Part shown: piece by piece, positions 1 to 6,742 of the stretch
Position numbering within the stretch: position 1 is the stretch's first letter
How the letters are laid out: the number at the start of each line of letters is the position of its first letter
DNA from: Thermoprotei archaeon
GTDB lineage: Archaea > Thermoproteota > Thermoprotei_A > Sulfolobales > Ignisphaeraceae
Length of the DNA stretch: 9,285 bases
NCBI GenBank assembly: GCA_003661905.1
Contig: QMXA01000017.1
Coordinates: 1 to 9,285 of the forward strand
Direction of reading: 5' to 3'
Made by a program: the position numbers and the translations under genes
The notes under the pieces: generated by a model
Told to the model about the DNA's origin: nothing
The model's input: the letters and a program-made list of their open reading frames with translations, nothing else
The model's database searches: none

Positions 1-1
1 A

Positions 2-106
2 CCCAGAGGAGGAAATGTTCATGGTCCAAACGAATATGTGGAATTAAGTTCATTAAGAAAATTACCACAATTCTACACTAAGGTTGTTGAAAAAATTCTA
101 ACATAA
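2..106 (+). CDS. C-terminal fragment of M20-family metallopeptidase (ArgE/DapE-type)
   Basis: Reading frame 2 is open from the window edge to a TAA at 104-106 and gives 34 residues, beginning PRGGNVHGPNEYVEL. The H-G-P-N-E-Y pattern near the C-terminus matches the last conserved block of M20 peptidases and deacylases (acetylornithine deacetylase, succinyl-diaminopimelate desuccinylase and relatives). In that family the histidine is a zinc ligand at the dinuclear active site. About 30 residues after this block is a normal family ending, so the gene is cut by the window rather than broken. The exact substrate (acetylornithine, N-succinyl-diaminopimelate, a LysW-linked intermediate or a peptide) cannot be told from this tail. 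The gene converges on the antiporter operon with only 56 bp between the two stop codons. Confidence 0.72.
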   Translation, partial: PRGGNVHGPNEYVELSSLRKLPQFYTKVVEKILT

Positions 107-162
107 TTCCTAATTCAAAGAATAACAGCATCTTCAATCGAAAAAGCTGTGATGAATTATAA

Positions 163-1803
163 TCAAGGGAGCCCTACCCCTTTAGGTGTTAAGATAGTTG
201 CCAACTTAGAAATAGCTTCAATGTAATTTGTATATTCATTAACTATTTCATGAGCAATAGCATTTACAGAATCTATTATAATCGGTGCAAAGAAACCTAA
301 CATTAATATAGAAGCAGTCATTATAACCATAGATATTCCAGAGAGAATAGGAATGGGTCTTCTACTTATAGTAATAGTTGAGATAGGTGGTGTATGCCAT
401 ATTGCTTCAATTAATTTAAAATATCCATAAGCAACTATAGCTGACGCAATTACAACCGTAAGGGCAGGTACTAATGCTCCTTTTTCAATAAAGGATTGGT
501 AAAGGAGCAACTTACTGAAGAATCCTCCAAAAGGTGGGAGTCCTATTAAGTGTAGAGAACTCATAATTATGATGAATGTTACCAATGGATACTGTCTTCC
601 AATTCCTGCCATACCATAGAGATTTCGAGTTCTTGATGCTCTGATTAAAAGACCTATGGAGATGAAGATAAGTGCTTTACCTATGGCATGATTTATTAAA
701 TGGTAAATGGCTGAAGCTAATCCCATTACACTACCCATAGATATGCCCATGTATATAAATCCTATATTAACAATGGTACTATATGCAAGCATTCTTTTAG
801 AATCATCTTGTAGTGCCATCATTATTGAAGCAAATAAACTTGAGATAATGCCAAGAAGCATTAATACGTTTAACAATAGCTCTCTAATATGTACAAATGC
901 AGTGTTAGGCCCGAAAATAGTGTATAGGAATCTTATCGATGCATATACACCAACTTTAACAACTAAACCTGATAATATAGCTGAAGCTGGTGTAGGTGCT
1001 TCGGAGTGCGCATCGGGAAGCCAGAAATGATTTGGAAATAAAGCTGAAATGAACGTAAATACCCAAATAGATATGAGTAAAGCTATTGAGAGTGGTAGCG
1101 CAGTTTCTTCAAGTATTTCTGCAATTGTATTTGTATATTCACTACTATATGCGCTAATTATTGTATAGTTCTGTAGATGAATTATTTGAGGACGTAATTT
1201 TAAAGCTAAATCTCCAATATTTAATGTTCCAAGTGATGAATAAATAATTACTACAGCTAAGAAATAGAATGTTAAGAACATAATTCCTAAGATACTATAT
1301 CTAGCAGCTGAAGCTAGAGGTCTTCGCCTAAATGTATAGAAAGCTACTAAACCATAAGATGATATAGCAACGACTTCTAGCATTACATATAGATTAAATA
1401 TATCTCCACTATAGATTACTCCAAGTAAGCCTGCCTCCAGTGCTAGTATAAGCGTATATAACCATACATAACCCTCTAAGTGCCTTGTATACCATACAGT
1501 GTACATTGCCACAGTTAAAATAACAAAAGAGATTGTAGTGGCTAATGTTGCACTGAAGTAATCAGCTACATATACTATACCCAGTGGTGGTGGCCAACCC
1601 CCAAATGGATATAGCAAATATTCTTGCGTACCTACTACTGAGAATAGTATTTCAGCACTCAATATTAATGAGAGGAATGCTATGAATAAAAAGCATATAT
1701 CAAAAACAACTTTCCTCTTTATAAATATTGATAATACTGGCAATAGAAATGCTAACGCCATAATAAGTATAGGTAATGAGCCTAGAATTATTGATATATA
1801 CAT
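163..1803 (-). CDS. mnhD: Mrp/Mnh antiporter subunit D (NuoM/NuoN-like ion-translocating subunit)
   Basis: Large polytopic membrane protein of the proton-conducting antiporter family (NuoL/M/N, MrpA/D), predicted to form one ion-translocation channel of the complex. The hallmark W-L-P-D-A-H-S-E-A-P-T-P stretch begins at W261 and is followed by S-G-L-V-V-K-V-G-V-Y, with the TM8 lysine at K283. The TM5 glutamate is E143 (Y-V-M-L-E), the H372/K376 pair lies in the N-H-A-I-G-K helix, and the TM12 lysine is K431 (G-L-P-P-F-G-G-F-F-S-K). The TM7 lysine nine residues before the tryptophan is replaced by I252, which is unusual. Start: the open frame reaches a GTG at 1812, but AAGGTG lies six bases before the ATG at 1803, so I prefer ATG (546 residues; numbering here uses it). 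It is the last gene of the operon, 12 bp after mnhC. Confidence 0.93.
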   Translation of the reverse strand: MYISIILGSLPILIMALAFLLPVLSIFIKRKVVFDICFLFIAFLSLILSAEILFSVVGTQEYLLYPFGGWPPPLGIVYVADYFSATLATTISFVILTVAMYTVWYTRHLEGYVWLYTLILALEAGLLGVIYSGDIFNLYVMLEVVAISSYGLVAFYTFRRRPLASAARYSILGIMFLTFYFLAVVIIYSSLGTLNIGDLALKLRPQIIHLQNYTIISAYSSEYTNTIAEILEETALPLSIALLISIWVFTFISALFPNHFWLPDAHSEAPTPASAILSGLVVKVGVYASIRFLYTIFGPNTAFVHIRELLLNVLMLLGIISSLFASIMMALQDDSKRMLAYSTIVNIGFIYMGISMGSVMGLASAIYHLINHAIGKALIFISIGLLIRASRTRNLYGMAGIGRQYPLVTFIIIMSSLHLIGLPPFGGFFSKLLLYQSFIEKGALVPALTVVIASAIVAYGYFKLIEAIWHTPPISTITISRRPIPILSGISMVIMTASILMLGFFAPIIIDSVNAIAHEIVNEYTNYIEAISKLATILTPKGVGLP

Positions 1804-1815
1804 TGATGACACCTT

Positions 1816-2244
1816 TCAATCACTTGGTTCCTCTTCGTAGAGGTGTACTTCTGTTGGAAGTTCTTTATACATAGTCTCTAGAACTTCATGAAGATTTACT
1901 GATCCAAAAACTCTGAAAATTCGAAGTGTTAAAAATACTAAGAATATTATGAGTGCTAGACCTATAACTATAGCTGTTAAAACCAATGCTTGTGGAATAG
2001 GATCTACAACCCTAGTTATGAAGACCCTATAATCATCGTTTAAGGCATGAATTGGAGGAATGGGGGGATTAGCAAGTCTATAGCCAATAACTATTGCAAT
2101 AACATTTACTGTATCACTAAGTATTGTTATTGCTATTAATTTCTTCACCATATTGGGTTTACTTACAATTCCATAAATGGATATTGCAATATTCACGCCT
2201 AATGATATTAGGAGTATGTTAGAGAAAAGCATTATCATATCCAT
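1816..2244 (-). CDS. mnhC: Mrp/Mnh antiporter subunit C (NuoK-like)
   Basis: Small three-helix membrane subunit homologous to NuoK. The diagnostic V-D-P-I-P-Q-A-L-V-L-T-A-I-V-I-G motif is present in the second half (residues 80-95 from the preferred start), preceded by the family's proline-rich loop (N-P-P-I-P-P). The last 30 or so residues form a charged tail ending E-E-E-P-S-D, expected to lie outside the membrane. Start is uncertain. A TTG at 2253 overlaps the mnhB stop (TTGA), but the only SD-like GGAG sits two bases before it, which is too close; the same GGAG is 11 bases before the ATG at 2244, which I prefer (142 residues). Translation is probably coupled to mnhB. As a NuoK-type subunit it should pack between the B and D subunits and contribute to the ion path. 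Confidence 0.92.
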   Translation of the reverse strand: MDMIMLFSNILLISLGVNIAISIYGIVSKPNMVKKLIAITILSDTVNVIAIVIGYRLANPPIPPIHALNDDYRVFITRVVDPIPQALVLTAIVIGLALIIFLVFLTLRIFRVFGSVNLHEVLETMYKELPTEVHLYEEEPSD

Positions 2245-2249
2245 TTTTC

Positions 2250-3044
2250 TCAATTCTCCAATTCTTTAGTAGGTCTAGATAATAATATGAAGATAATTAG
2301 GAATCCTGCGAATATGGCTAAGAATTCGAAGATATTCAAGAGAAGTACCATAGCACTAAGAACATGTCCATCAGCTACGTATGAAAGGCCTAGAGGACTC
2401 ATAACTTTTGGCTGATTTTGGAATACAAAACCATAAGTATTCATTATCAATGATAATAATATAGGAATAAATATTGCTGAAACTAAACCAATAAGTCCTA
2501 TGCTTCTAATAATAATAGCTAAATTCTTTGTTAGTCCTTTCATTAGTATGAAGTGTACAGAGAACACTATAATCACTATTAATAAAAGAGATGCAAGTAT
2601 TGATCCTGCCTGAAATCCTCCTCCTGGTGTTATATGGCCGTGGAGCGCTATTGAGATTGCAGCACCTAATCCTATAACTAGTAGAGTCTTAGTTACGGTC
2701 TTAACTATTTTACTTAAGCCTAGATATTGATATTCCTTAACTAGTTCTATCTTCACCTCTCTAAATAGAGCTATTGCAGCTATTATTGCAATGTAGAAAA
2801 CTGAAGTTTCAAAGAATGTGTCAATTCCTCTATAATCCCATATAACTGCATTAACTATTTCAGGCACCATAGAACTAAAGATAGGTGTAGTTACTAAGTA
2901 TGATGAGTAAATAACCCATCTAGATAAGTACTTAATGTCGTGGGGAATGTTGAATCCAACATTGCTGATAGTTGTGCATATAGATATTGCTAGTATCATA
3001 GCTATTAGCAATAGCAAACCAATAAATCTGTAACTAATGTTCAT
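2250..3044 (-). CDS. mnhB: MbhE-MnhB fusion: antiporter subunit B with an MrpA C-terminal segment
   Basis: Two family segments lie in one 264-residue membrane protein. Residues about 65-95 (N-A-V-I-W-D-Y-R-G-I-D-T-F-F-E) match the MbhE segment, which in bacteria is the extreme C-terminus of MrpA. Residues about 115-255 are the MnhB domain, with the signature G-H-I-T-P-G-G-G-F-Q-A-G at 135-146 and a final helix containing E240 (N-I-F-E-F). In Thermococcales hydrogenase operons, by established knowledge, MbhE and MbhF are separate proteins, so this is a fused arrangement. The ATG at 3042-3044 is well supported: AGAAGGT lies seven bases upstream. It follows the NuoL/MrpA-type gene by 48 bp, and its stop overlaps a TTG in front of mnhC. 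Role: structural and ion-path subunit of the Mrp complex; it has no known enzymatic activity of its own. Confidence 0.9.
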   Translation of the reverse strand: MNISYRFIGLLLLIAMILAISICTTISNVGFNIPHDIKYLSRWVIYSSYLVTTPIFSSMVPEIVNAVIWDYRGIDTFFETSVFYIAIIAAIALFREVKIELVKEYQYLGLSKIVKTVTKTLLVIGLGAAISIALHGHITPGGGFQAGSILASLLLIVIIVFSVHFILMKGLTKNLAIIIRSIGLIGLVSAIFIPILLSLIMNTYGFVFQNQPKVMSPLGLSYVADGHVLSAMVLLLNIFEFLAIFAGFLIIFILLSRPTKELEN

Positions 3045-3092
3045 CGTACAGACCTTCTAACCATAGTAAGAGAAACATCCGAATAAGTCTTT

Positions 3093-4994
3093 CTACGAAA
3101 AGATGATTAGAACTATGAGGAGTACCATTATAGCTACAGTTAATAAAGTCATGAACTTATGAGAACTTTGAATTTTTTCATAGGTATCCGATATATAGGC
3201 CACCCTATATCTTATTGGCTCTATAATTAAACCCCATATTTTACGTTCTATGAAAAACAAGACCTTATAGCTAGCTAACTCGACATGGGACCATATCCAG
3301 TATGAGATTAGTAGTGCAAAAGGTGATGCTAGTAGAAGTAATGAGATTATGACTGTTTCTAAATATATACCTAAAGGTAATTCAGGCAGCGGTCTAATGA
3401 GTACTAATGAGGGGTATATGAAGAGATACTGCAATATGTCTGGAGCCCCAAGACCTGTTACAGAGCTAGCAATACTTATTAAGAGCTCAATTATAGGTCT
3501 AGGATATAACCCCATGATAATGCAAGTGCTAGTTAGAAATACCAATGGTACTAACATTGTTGATGGTGCTTCACCTTCTACATCTCTCTTAATTATTTTA
3601 AGATCTCTTTGCTTACCCAGGAATACAGAAGCTAAGTACTTAATTCCATAAGACGCTGTAATTATTGTTGCTAATATTCCTATAGCGACATCTGCTAATA
3701 ATGTAGTTCCTGAAGCTAGAATTGAAATATGCATTAAGGACTTTGCAATAAATCCTATGAAAGGAGGTATACCTATCATAGATAATACTGCTAGTAGTGA
3801 TGCTATGAATGTTATTGGCATTCCTCTGGCTAAACCACCCATTTTCATTAAATTCCTAGTACCAATTCTACTTATTACATTGCCGGCTGAGAGAAACAGA
3901 ACGGTCTTGAACAATGAGTGACTGAGTAGATAAAGAAGGGATGAAATCAATAATATAGATCCTAGAACCGTGAATTCATAGATATTTTTAGATAGTAAGT
4001 ATGCTGAGCCTCCTAGACCCACCATTACATATCCTATATGACCCATTGTACTATATGCAATCAATCTCTTAGCATCATTTTGTGCTAAGGCCAGTGTAGA
4101 ACCTATTAGTAATGTTATAAATCCATTCAGAATAAATATAATTGCCCAAAGCATACTTGGCTGAAGCACTAGAAAGAATGCTCTCACAAACCCATAAATC
4201 CCTATATTCACCGTAATACCACTAAGTAAAGCCGAAATACTTGAGGGAGCTTCTGGATGTGCTCTTGGAAGCCAAGTGTGTAGAGGTACTAATGCAGCTT
4301 TTATGCCAAAGCCTACAAACATCACGGATTCTATTAAGTACATCATTGGATGTTTAAGAATAGTATTTTTACTAAGAGCTTCTCTCATATCATAAAAGGA
4401 TAGAGATCCGACTTCAAATGCAAGTGCTAGAAATGCGAGGAGAATAAGTGCACTGCCTATCAAGCTCATGACTAGGAATTTCTTAGCTGCTTTCCTAGCC
4501 TTAATATTATTCCTATCATATGATATGAGGAATGCTGTTAATATGGAAGCTACGTCCCAGAAAAACACCATTAATATAACATCTGATGCATTGAAAACCA
4601 TGTACATTGATGCTAAAAGGATACTAAAATAAATCCAATAAAGTCTGGGATCTTCATGTTTGTAGCAATGTGTTATGTAGCTTATGCCATAAATCGATAC
4701 TGCAAATCCTACAACACCTAGTATCAATGTGAAAAGAGCCGAGAGAGAATCCATTACGAATTTGAAAGTCACATATATATTACCTAGTGTTATGGAGAAG
4801 AGCTCAAGATCTAAAATCTTAGAAGTACTCAGAACTATTACACTGTTATGAATCATAAACATAGAAGCACATGTTGATATAGATCCCAAGATCCATGTAC
4901 GTTCCTTAAACTTCAACGCTATTAGAGAATTGAGTATTAATAGGACTATAGGCATTAGTATGTAAGCTATCTCTATATTATCTACATAGGTCAA
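3093..4994 (-). CDS. NuoL/MrpA/HyfB-type antiporter subunit (large ion-translocating subunit)
   Basis: 633-residue polytopic membrane protein of the NuoL/MrpA/HyfB class, predicted to be the second ion-translocating channel of the complex. Visible landmarks: TM7 lysine K232 nine residues before W241 of H-T-W-L-P-R-A-H-P-E-A-P; the H359/K363 pair in L-S-H-S-L-F-K; and TM12 lysine K418 in G-I-P-P-F-I-G-F-I-A-K. Two conserved positions differ: the TM5 glutamate is D147 (F-F-W-D-V-A-S) and the TM8 lysine is N263 (S-G-I-T-V-N-I-G-I-Y). After about residue 545 there are a helix, a charged amphipathic stretch (about 571-612) and a last membrane helix, resembling the lateral-helix ending of NuoL/HyfB. 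The DUF4040 and MbhE parts fused to bacterial MrpA are absent and lie in neighbouring genes. The start is TTG at 4994, with GGTG eight bases upstream. Confidence 0.9.
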   Translation of the reverse strand: MTYVDNIEIAYILMPIVLLILNSLIALKFKERTWILGSISTCASMFMIHNSVIVLSTSKILDLELFSITLGNIYVTFKFVMDSLSALFTLILGVVGFAVSIYGISYITHCYKHEDPRLYWIYFSILLASMYMVFNASDVILMVFFWDVASILTAFLISYDRNNIKARKAAKKFLVMSLIGSALILLAFLALAFEVGSLSFYDMREALSKNTILKHPMMYLIESVMFVGFGIKAALVPLHTWLPRAHPEAPSSISALLSGITVNIGIYGFVRAFFLVLQPSMLWAIIFILNGFITLLIGSTLALAQNDAKRLIAYSTMGHIGYVMVGLGGSAYLLSKNIYEFTVLGSILLISSLLYLLSHSLFKTVLFLSAGNVISRIGTRNLMKMGGLARGMPITFIASLLAVLSMIGIPPFIGFIAKSLMHISILASGTTLLADVAIGILATIITASYGIKYLASVFLGKQRDLKIIKRDVEGEAPSTMLVPLVFLTSTCIIMGLYPRPIIELLISIASSVTGLGAPDILQYLFIYPSLVLIRPLPELPLGIYLETVIISLLLLASPFALLISYWIWSHVELASYKVLFFIERKIWGLIIEPIRYRVAYISDTYEKIQSSHKFMTLLTVAIMVLLIVLIIFS

Positions 4995-5031
4995 TAAATT
5001 AGCACCATGTACATAGAATGCTTAGTTCAGT

Positions 5032-5043
5032 AAAAAATAAAAA
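5032..5043 (-). terminator. T-rich tract after mnhE (possible intra-operon attenuator or promoter element)
   Basis: Directly after the mnhE stop codon the coding strand reads TTTTTATTTTTT. Archaeal transcription can terminate on such U-tracts without a hairpin, so partial termination could lower expression of the four downstream genes. The same AT-rich stretch lies about 40 bp upstream of the TTG start at 4994 and could instead be a TATA element for an internal promoter. The sequence alone does not decide between these. Confidence 0.3.
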
Positions 5044-5580
5044 TCAATCAAATACTCTCTTTGCAAGTAGTTCAAAGCGCTCAATAAGAGTCTTATGAAG
5101 GACTTCAGGCTCAGTAGTTTGTACAAATATCCAGTTTACGTAAAGAGCTTTTTCATCCTCATTTATGTCAATAACAACTGTTCCTGGAGTGTTTGTTATT
5201 GAATTTGCAATCATTGCGATGGCATAGTCATTATCTACATTGTAATGTATTTTAACAATTCCTGGTTTTAGTGGAATATTCCTACTTAGTATTCGCTTAA
5301 TCATATCTATATGTGATCTTATCTCTACTATGAAGAAGAATTGTAGAACATATATTATGAACCATAAATATCTCCTTGGATCAAGAGCTTTCCAAGGATT
5401 TTTCACTATGATATTCGAAACTATGACACCTGAGCATGAAGCTATGATTATTCCAAATACTATGCTGTAAAGAGATACTTTACTAAATGCCATGTATATG
5501 ATGAATATAATTATAGATACTATAACCATTTTTAGAACTCTAATTTTTACTTGATTCTCATTTCTTGAATTCTTAGGCAT
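5044..5580 (-). CDS. mnhE: Mrp/Mnh antiporter subunit E
   Basis: MnhE/MbhA-type subunit: two or three membrane helices in the first 90 or so residues, then a soluble C-terminal domain. Diagnostic pieces are K-P-G-I-V-K-I before the domain and the A-N-S-I-T-N-T-P-G-T-V-V-I-D-I motif, followed by L-Y-V-N-W-I; the usual family form is I-T-L-T-P-G-T and V-H-W, so the Leu-to-Asn and His-to-Asn changes are local variations. Start: an ATG at 5598 would overlap the preceding gene by 14 bp and has AGGA four bases upstream. The ATG at 5580 has GAGGA nine bases upstream and a 4-bp gap, and I prefer it (178 residues). Both give a charged cytoplasmic leader. Role: scaffold subunit of the Mrp complex, with its soluble domain probably on the cytoplasmic side. 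Confidence 0.9.
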   Translation of the reverse strand: MPKNSRNENQVKIRVLKMVIVSIIIFIIYMAFSKVSLYSIVFGIIIASCSGVIVSNIIVKNPWKALDPRRYLWFIIYVLQFFFIVEIRSHIDMIKRILSRNIPLKPGIVKIHYNVDNDYAIAMIANSITNTPGTVVIDINEDEKALYVNWIFVQTTEPEVLHKTLIERFELLAKRVFD

Positions 5581-5584
5581 TACA

Positions 5585-5815
5585 CTACTTCCTCTCATAT
5601 CTTCCTGTTTTCTTTATTAGGAATAGTAGTAGAGCGGGATAAATTCCAAGTGCTATGGGTATGTAGACTAATACTATGTCAGGGGCCATTAATAAATAGA
5701 ATATGAAGACGTAGGAAATGCTTTGAAGTGCGGAAAATATAACTGCTTTTAATAAATCTCGCTCTGTTATGGCTAGATATGTAGCTATGACAGACAGTAA
5801 TGCTAAGAGGCTCAT
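5585..5815 (-). CDS. DUF4040 / MbhD-like small antiporter subunit (detached MrpA domain)
   Basis: Small membrane protein with a cytoplasmic E-R-D-L-L-K-A-V-I loop and the L-L-M-A-P-D-I-V sequence typical of DUF4040 (MbhD), a domain that in bacterial MrpA is fused C-terminal to the antiporter core. Hydropathy suggests three short helices. The coordinates use the first ATG (76 residues), but this start is doubtful: GGAG lies only two bases before it and the first helix would be about 15 residues. The frame stays open upstream to a TGA at 5857-5855 with hydrophobic residues, and a strong SD (AGAGGTGA, 5855-5862) sits six bases before an in-frame ATA at 5848-5846. Starting there would give 87 residues, a full-length first helix and a 2-bp gap to mnhG. 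Role: part of the membrane interface between the large antiporter subunit and the rest of the complex. Confidence 0.85.
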   Translation of the reverse strand: MSLLALLSVIATYLAITERDLLKAVIFSALQSISYVFIFYLLMAPDIVLVYIPIALGIYPALLLFLIKKTGRYERK

Positions 5816-5850
5816 AGCTCCAAGTAATAGTGTTATTAGAGAATCTATTC

Positions 5851-6222
5851 CTAATCACCTCTTTGTTCCTTCTCTAGTTGATTTATAAATTTCGGTTCAA
5901 AAGATACTGCTTTAGATCTATAAGCTGCTCTTGTAAGTGCATGAGATCCTGCAGGTCCTAAGATTACAATTAGTATAGCTGTGAAAAATATTCCCCCAGC
6001 TATGAATAGTCTTTCACTACCCAGAGTTTCTAAACCCAAAGTAATAAAACCACAACCGATTAGAGGTGTGAATGTACCTCCTATGATATTGATAGTTAAG
6101 GCATGTATTCTTGTGAAAAAATTAGGGAGACGTAGTATTCCTATAGCAGCTACTAAGCTACAGAATGAACCTATGACCACTAATGCCCCTCCAATAATTA
6201 TGAGTATTAATGAGGAAATCAA
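5851..6222 (-). CDS. mnhG: Mrp/Mnh antiporter subunit G
   Basis: 123-residue protein with three membrane helices and the MnhG/PhaG signature: A-A-I-G-I-L-R-L-P-N-F-F-T-R-I-H-A-L-T at about residues 25-43. The R31, R38 and H40 positions follow the family pattern R-L-P-D-x-x-x-R-x-H-A. The C-terminal tail is charged. Translation starts at TTG (6222). An SD of GGGGGAG lies five bases upstream, embedded in the last codons of mnhF, and only two bases separate the genes, indicating tight translational coupling. In Mrp complexes the E, F and G subunits form a small-subunit cluster next to the A and B subunits; MnhG has no known catalytic residues. Length is typical for the family. Confidence 0.92.
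   Translation of the reverse strand: MISSLILIIIGGALVVIGSFCSLVAAIGILRLPNFFTRIHALTINIIGGTFTPLIGCGFITLGLETLGSERLFIAGGIFFTAILIVILGPAGSHALTRAAYRSKAVSFEPKFINQLEKEQRGD
5855..5862 (-). promoter_or_regulatory. Strong Shine-Dalgarno inside the end of mnhG
   Basis: The coding strand reads AGAGGTGA, an eight-base match to the complement of the archaeal 16S 3' end, spanning the last codons of mnhG. The only codon at proper spacing in the DUF4040 frame is ATA at 5848-5846, six bases downstream; the first ATG is 39 bases away. This site therefore decides the start question for the DUF4040 gene. Confidence 0.6.
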
Positions 6223-6224
6223 AT

Positions 6225-6509
6225 CTACTCCCCCATTTCACGGGATTCAAGGTATTTAGCTACATATATATTAAGAGCATAAACGAATATGGATAGAACC
6301 ATAGCACACGTTACTAATAATGGAGTATTGAGTATCAGCATTAAAAGTATGAATATTGTTATAGAGCTATATGTTATTGCATCTATTGCTAGAACCATAT
6401 CTGGAATTGATGGTCCTTTAATCAAGCGAACTACATATAGTAATATTGATGTAAAGTATATTGCTAAAGATACCCCACTAATTATTCTTACATAGTCCTC
6501 TAATACCAA
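6225..6509 (-). CDS. mnhF: Mrp/Mnh antiporter subunit F
   Basis: First gene of the antiporter operon, 94 residues, three membrane helices. The signature V-R-L-I-K-G-P-S-I-P-D-M-V-L-A-I-D-A at about residues 27-44 matches the MnhF/PhaF motif R-x-x-x-G-P-x-x-x-D-R-x-x-A-x-D; the usual Arg after Asp37 is Met here. The start is TTG at 6509, with GAGGT seven bases upstream. An ATG and a GTG just upstream are out of frame or stop quickly. A TTTAAA box about 43 bp upstream of the start implies a short leader of roughly 15-20 bases carrying this SD. Having F first means the order is a permutation of the bacterial A-to-G order. Confidence 0.92.
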   Translation of the reverse strand: MVLEDYVRIISGVSLAIYFTSILLYVVRLIKGPSIPDMVLAIDAITYSSITIFILLMLILNTPLLVTCAMVLSIFVYALNIYVAKYLESREMGE

Positions 6510-6544
6510 TACACATACCTCTACATAGTTTAATACATGATGAT

Positions 6545-6557
6545 CTACCTTTAAAGA
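6545..6557 (-). promoter_or_regulatory. Predicted promoter (BRE/TATA) of the antiporter operon
   Basis: On the coding strand, AATCTTTAAAGG includes a TTTAAA box (6550-6555). At the archaeal TATA-to-start spacing of about 26 bp, transcription would begin near 6526, just upstream of the GAGGT SD (6517-6521) and the TTG start of mnhF. The spacing is self-consistent, but it is a pattern match only. Confidence 0.45.
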
Positions 6558-6697
6558 TTCTTAGATTTAACTCTACAACTATTAGAACTATTATTTAACT
6601 ACGTATTAGTTCTTACTACATAGTATTACATTGCTATAGGTCGTACTTCATGTTTTACTGCTTACTATCTTGGGCTATATCTTTTATTTTCGATATG

Positions 6698-6707
6698 TTT
6701 TTATATC
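6698..6707 (+). promoter_or_regulatory. Predicted TATA box for the TauE/SafE gene
   Basis: The sequence TTTTTATAT (6698-6706) resembles an archaeal TATA box and would place transcription initiation near 6730, giving a leader of only about 13 bases and no clear SD. A second AT-rich element, TTAATTAAAT at 6721-6730, could instead direct a leaderless message starting near the GTG/ATG at 6755-6758. Confidence 0.4.
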
Positions 6708-6742
6708 ACTATCTATCTCATTAATTAAATGTAATTAATGGG

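Noticed and set aside
107..162. Possible terminator between the M20 gene and mnhD
   Set aside because: There is only a 5-bp stem (ACAGC 125-129 / GCTGT 146-150) with a 16-base loop and a five-T run on the minus strand; too weak to call as a terminator.
707..1030. Plus-strand open frame inside mnhD
   Set aside because: It lies wholly antisense to a gene with clear antiporter motifs and its translation resembles no family; the same holds for open frames at 3349-3651 (+), 5981-6259 (+), 6289-6495 (+) and 7614-7817 (-).
163..6509. Membrane-bound hydrogenase or complex I operon
   Set aside because: All subunits found are the antiporter module; no NiFe-binding large subunit, small subunit, NuoH-like or NuoI-like gene is in the window, and opposite-strand genes close off both ends.
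6584..6613. 7-bp inverted repeat as a defined operator
   Set aside because: The arms are short, separated by 16 bp in AT-rich DNA, and do not overlap either predicted promoter; noted under the intergenic region only.
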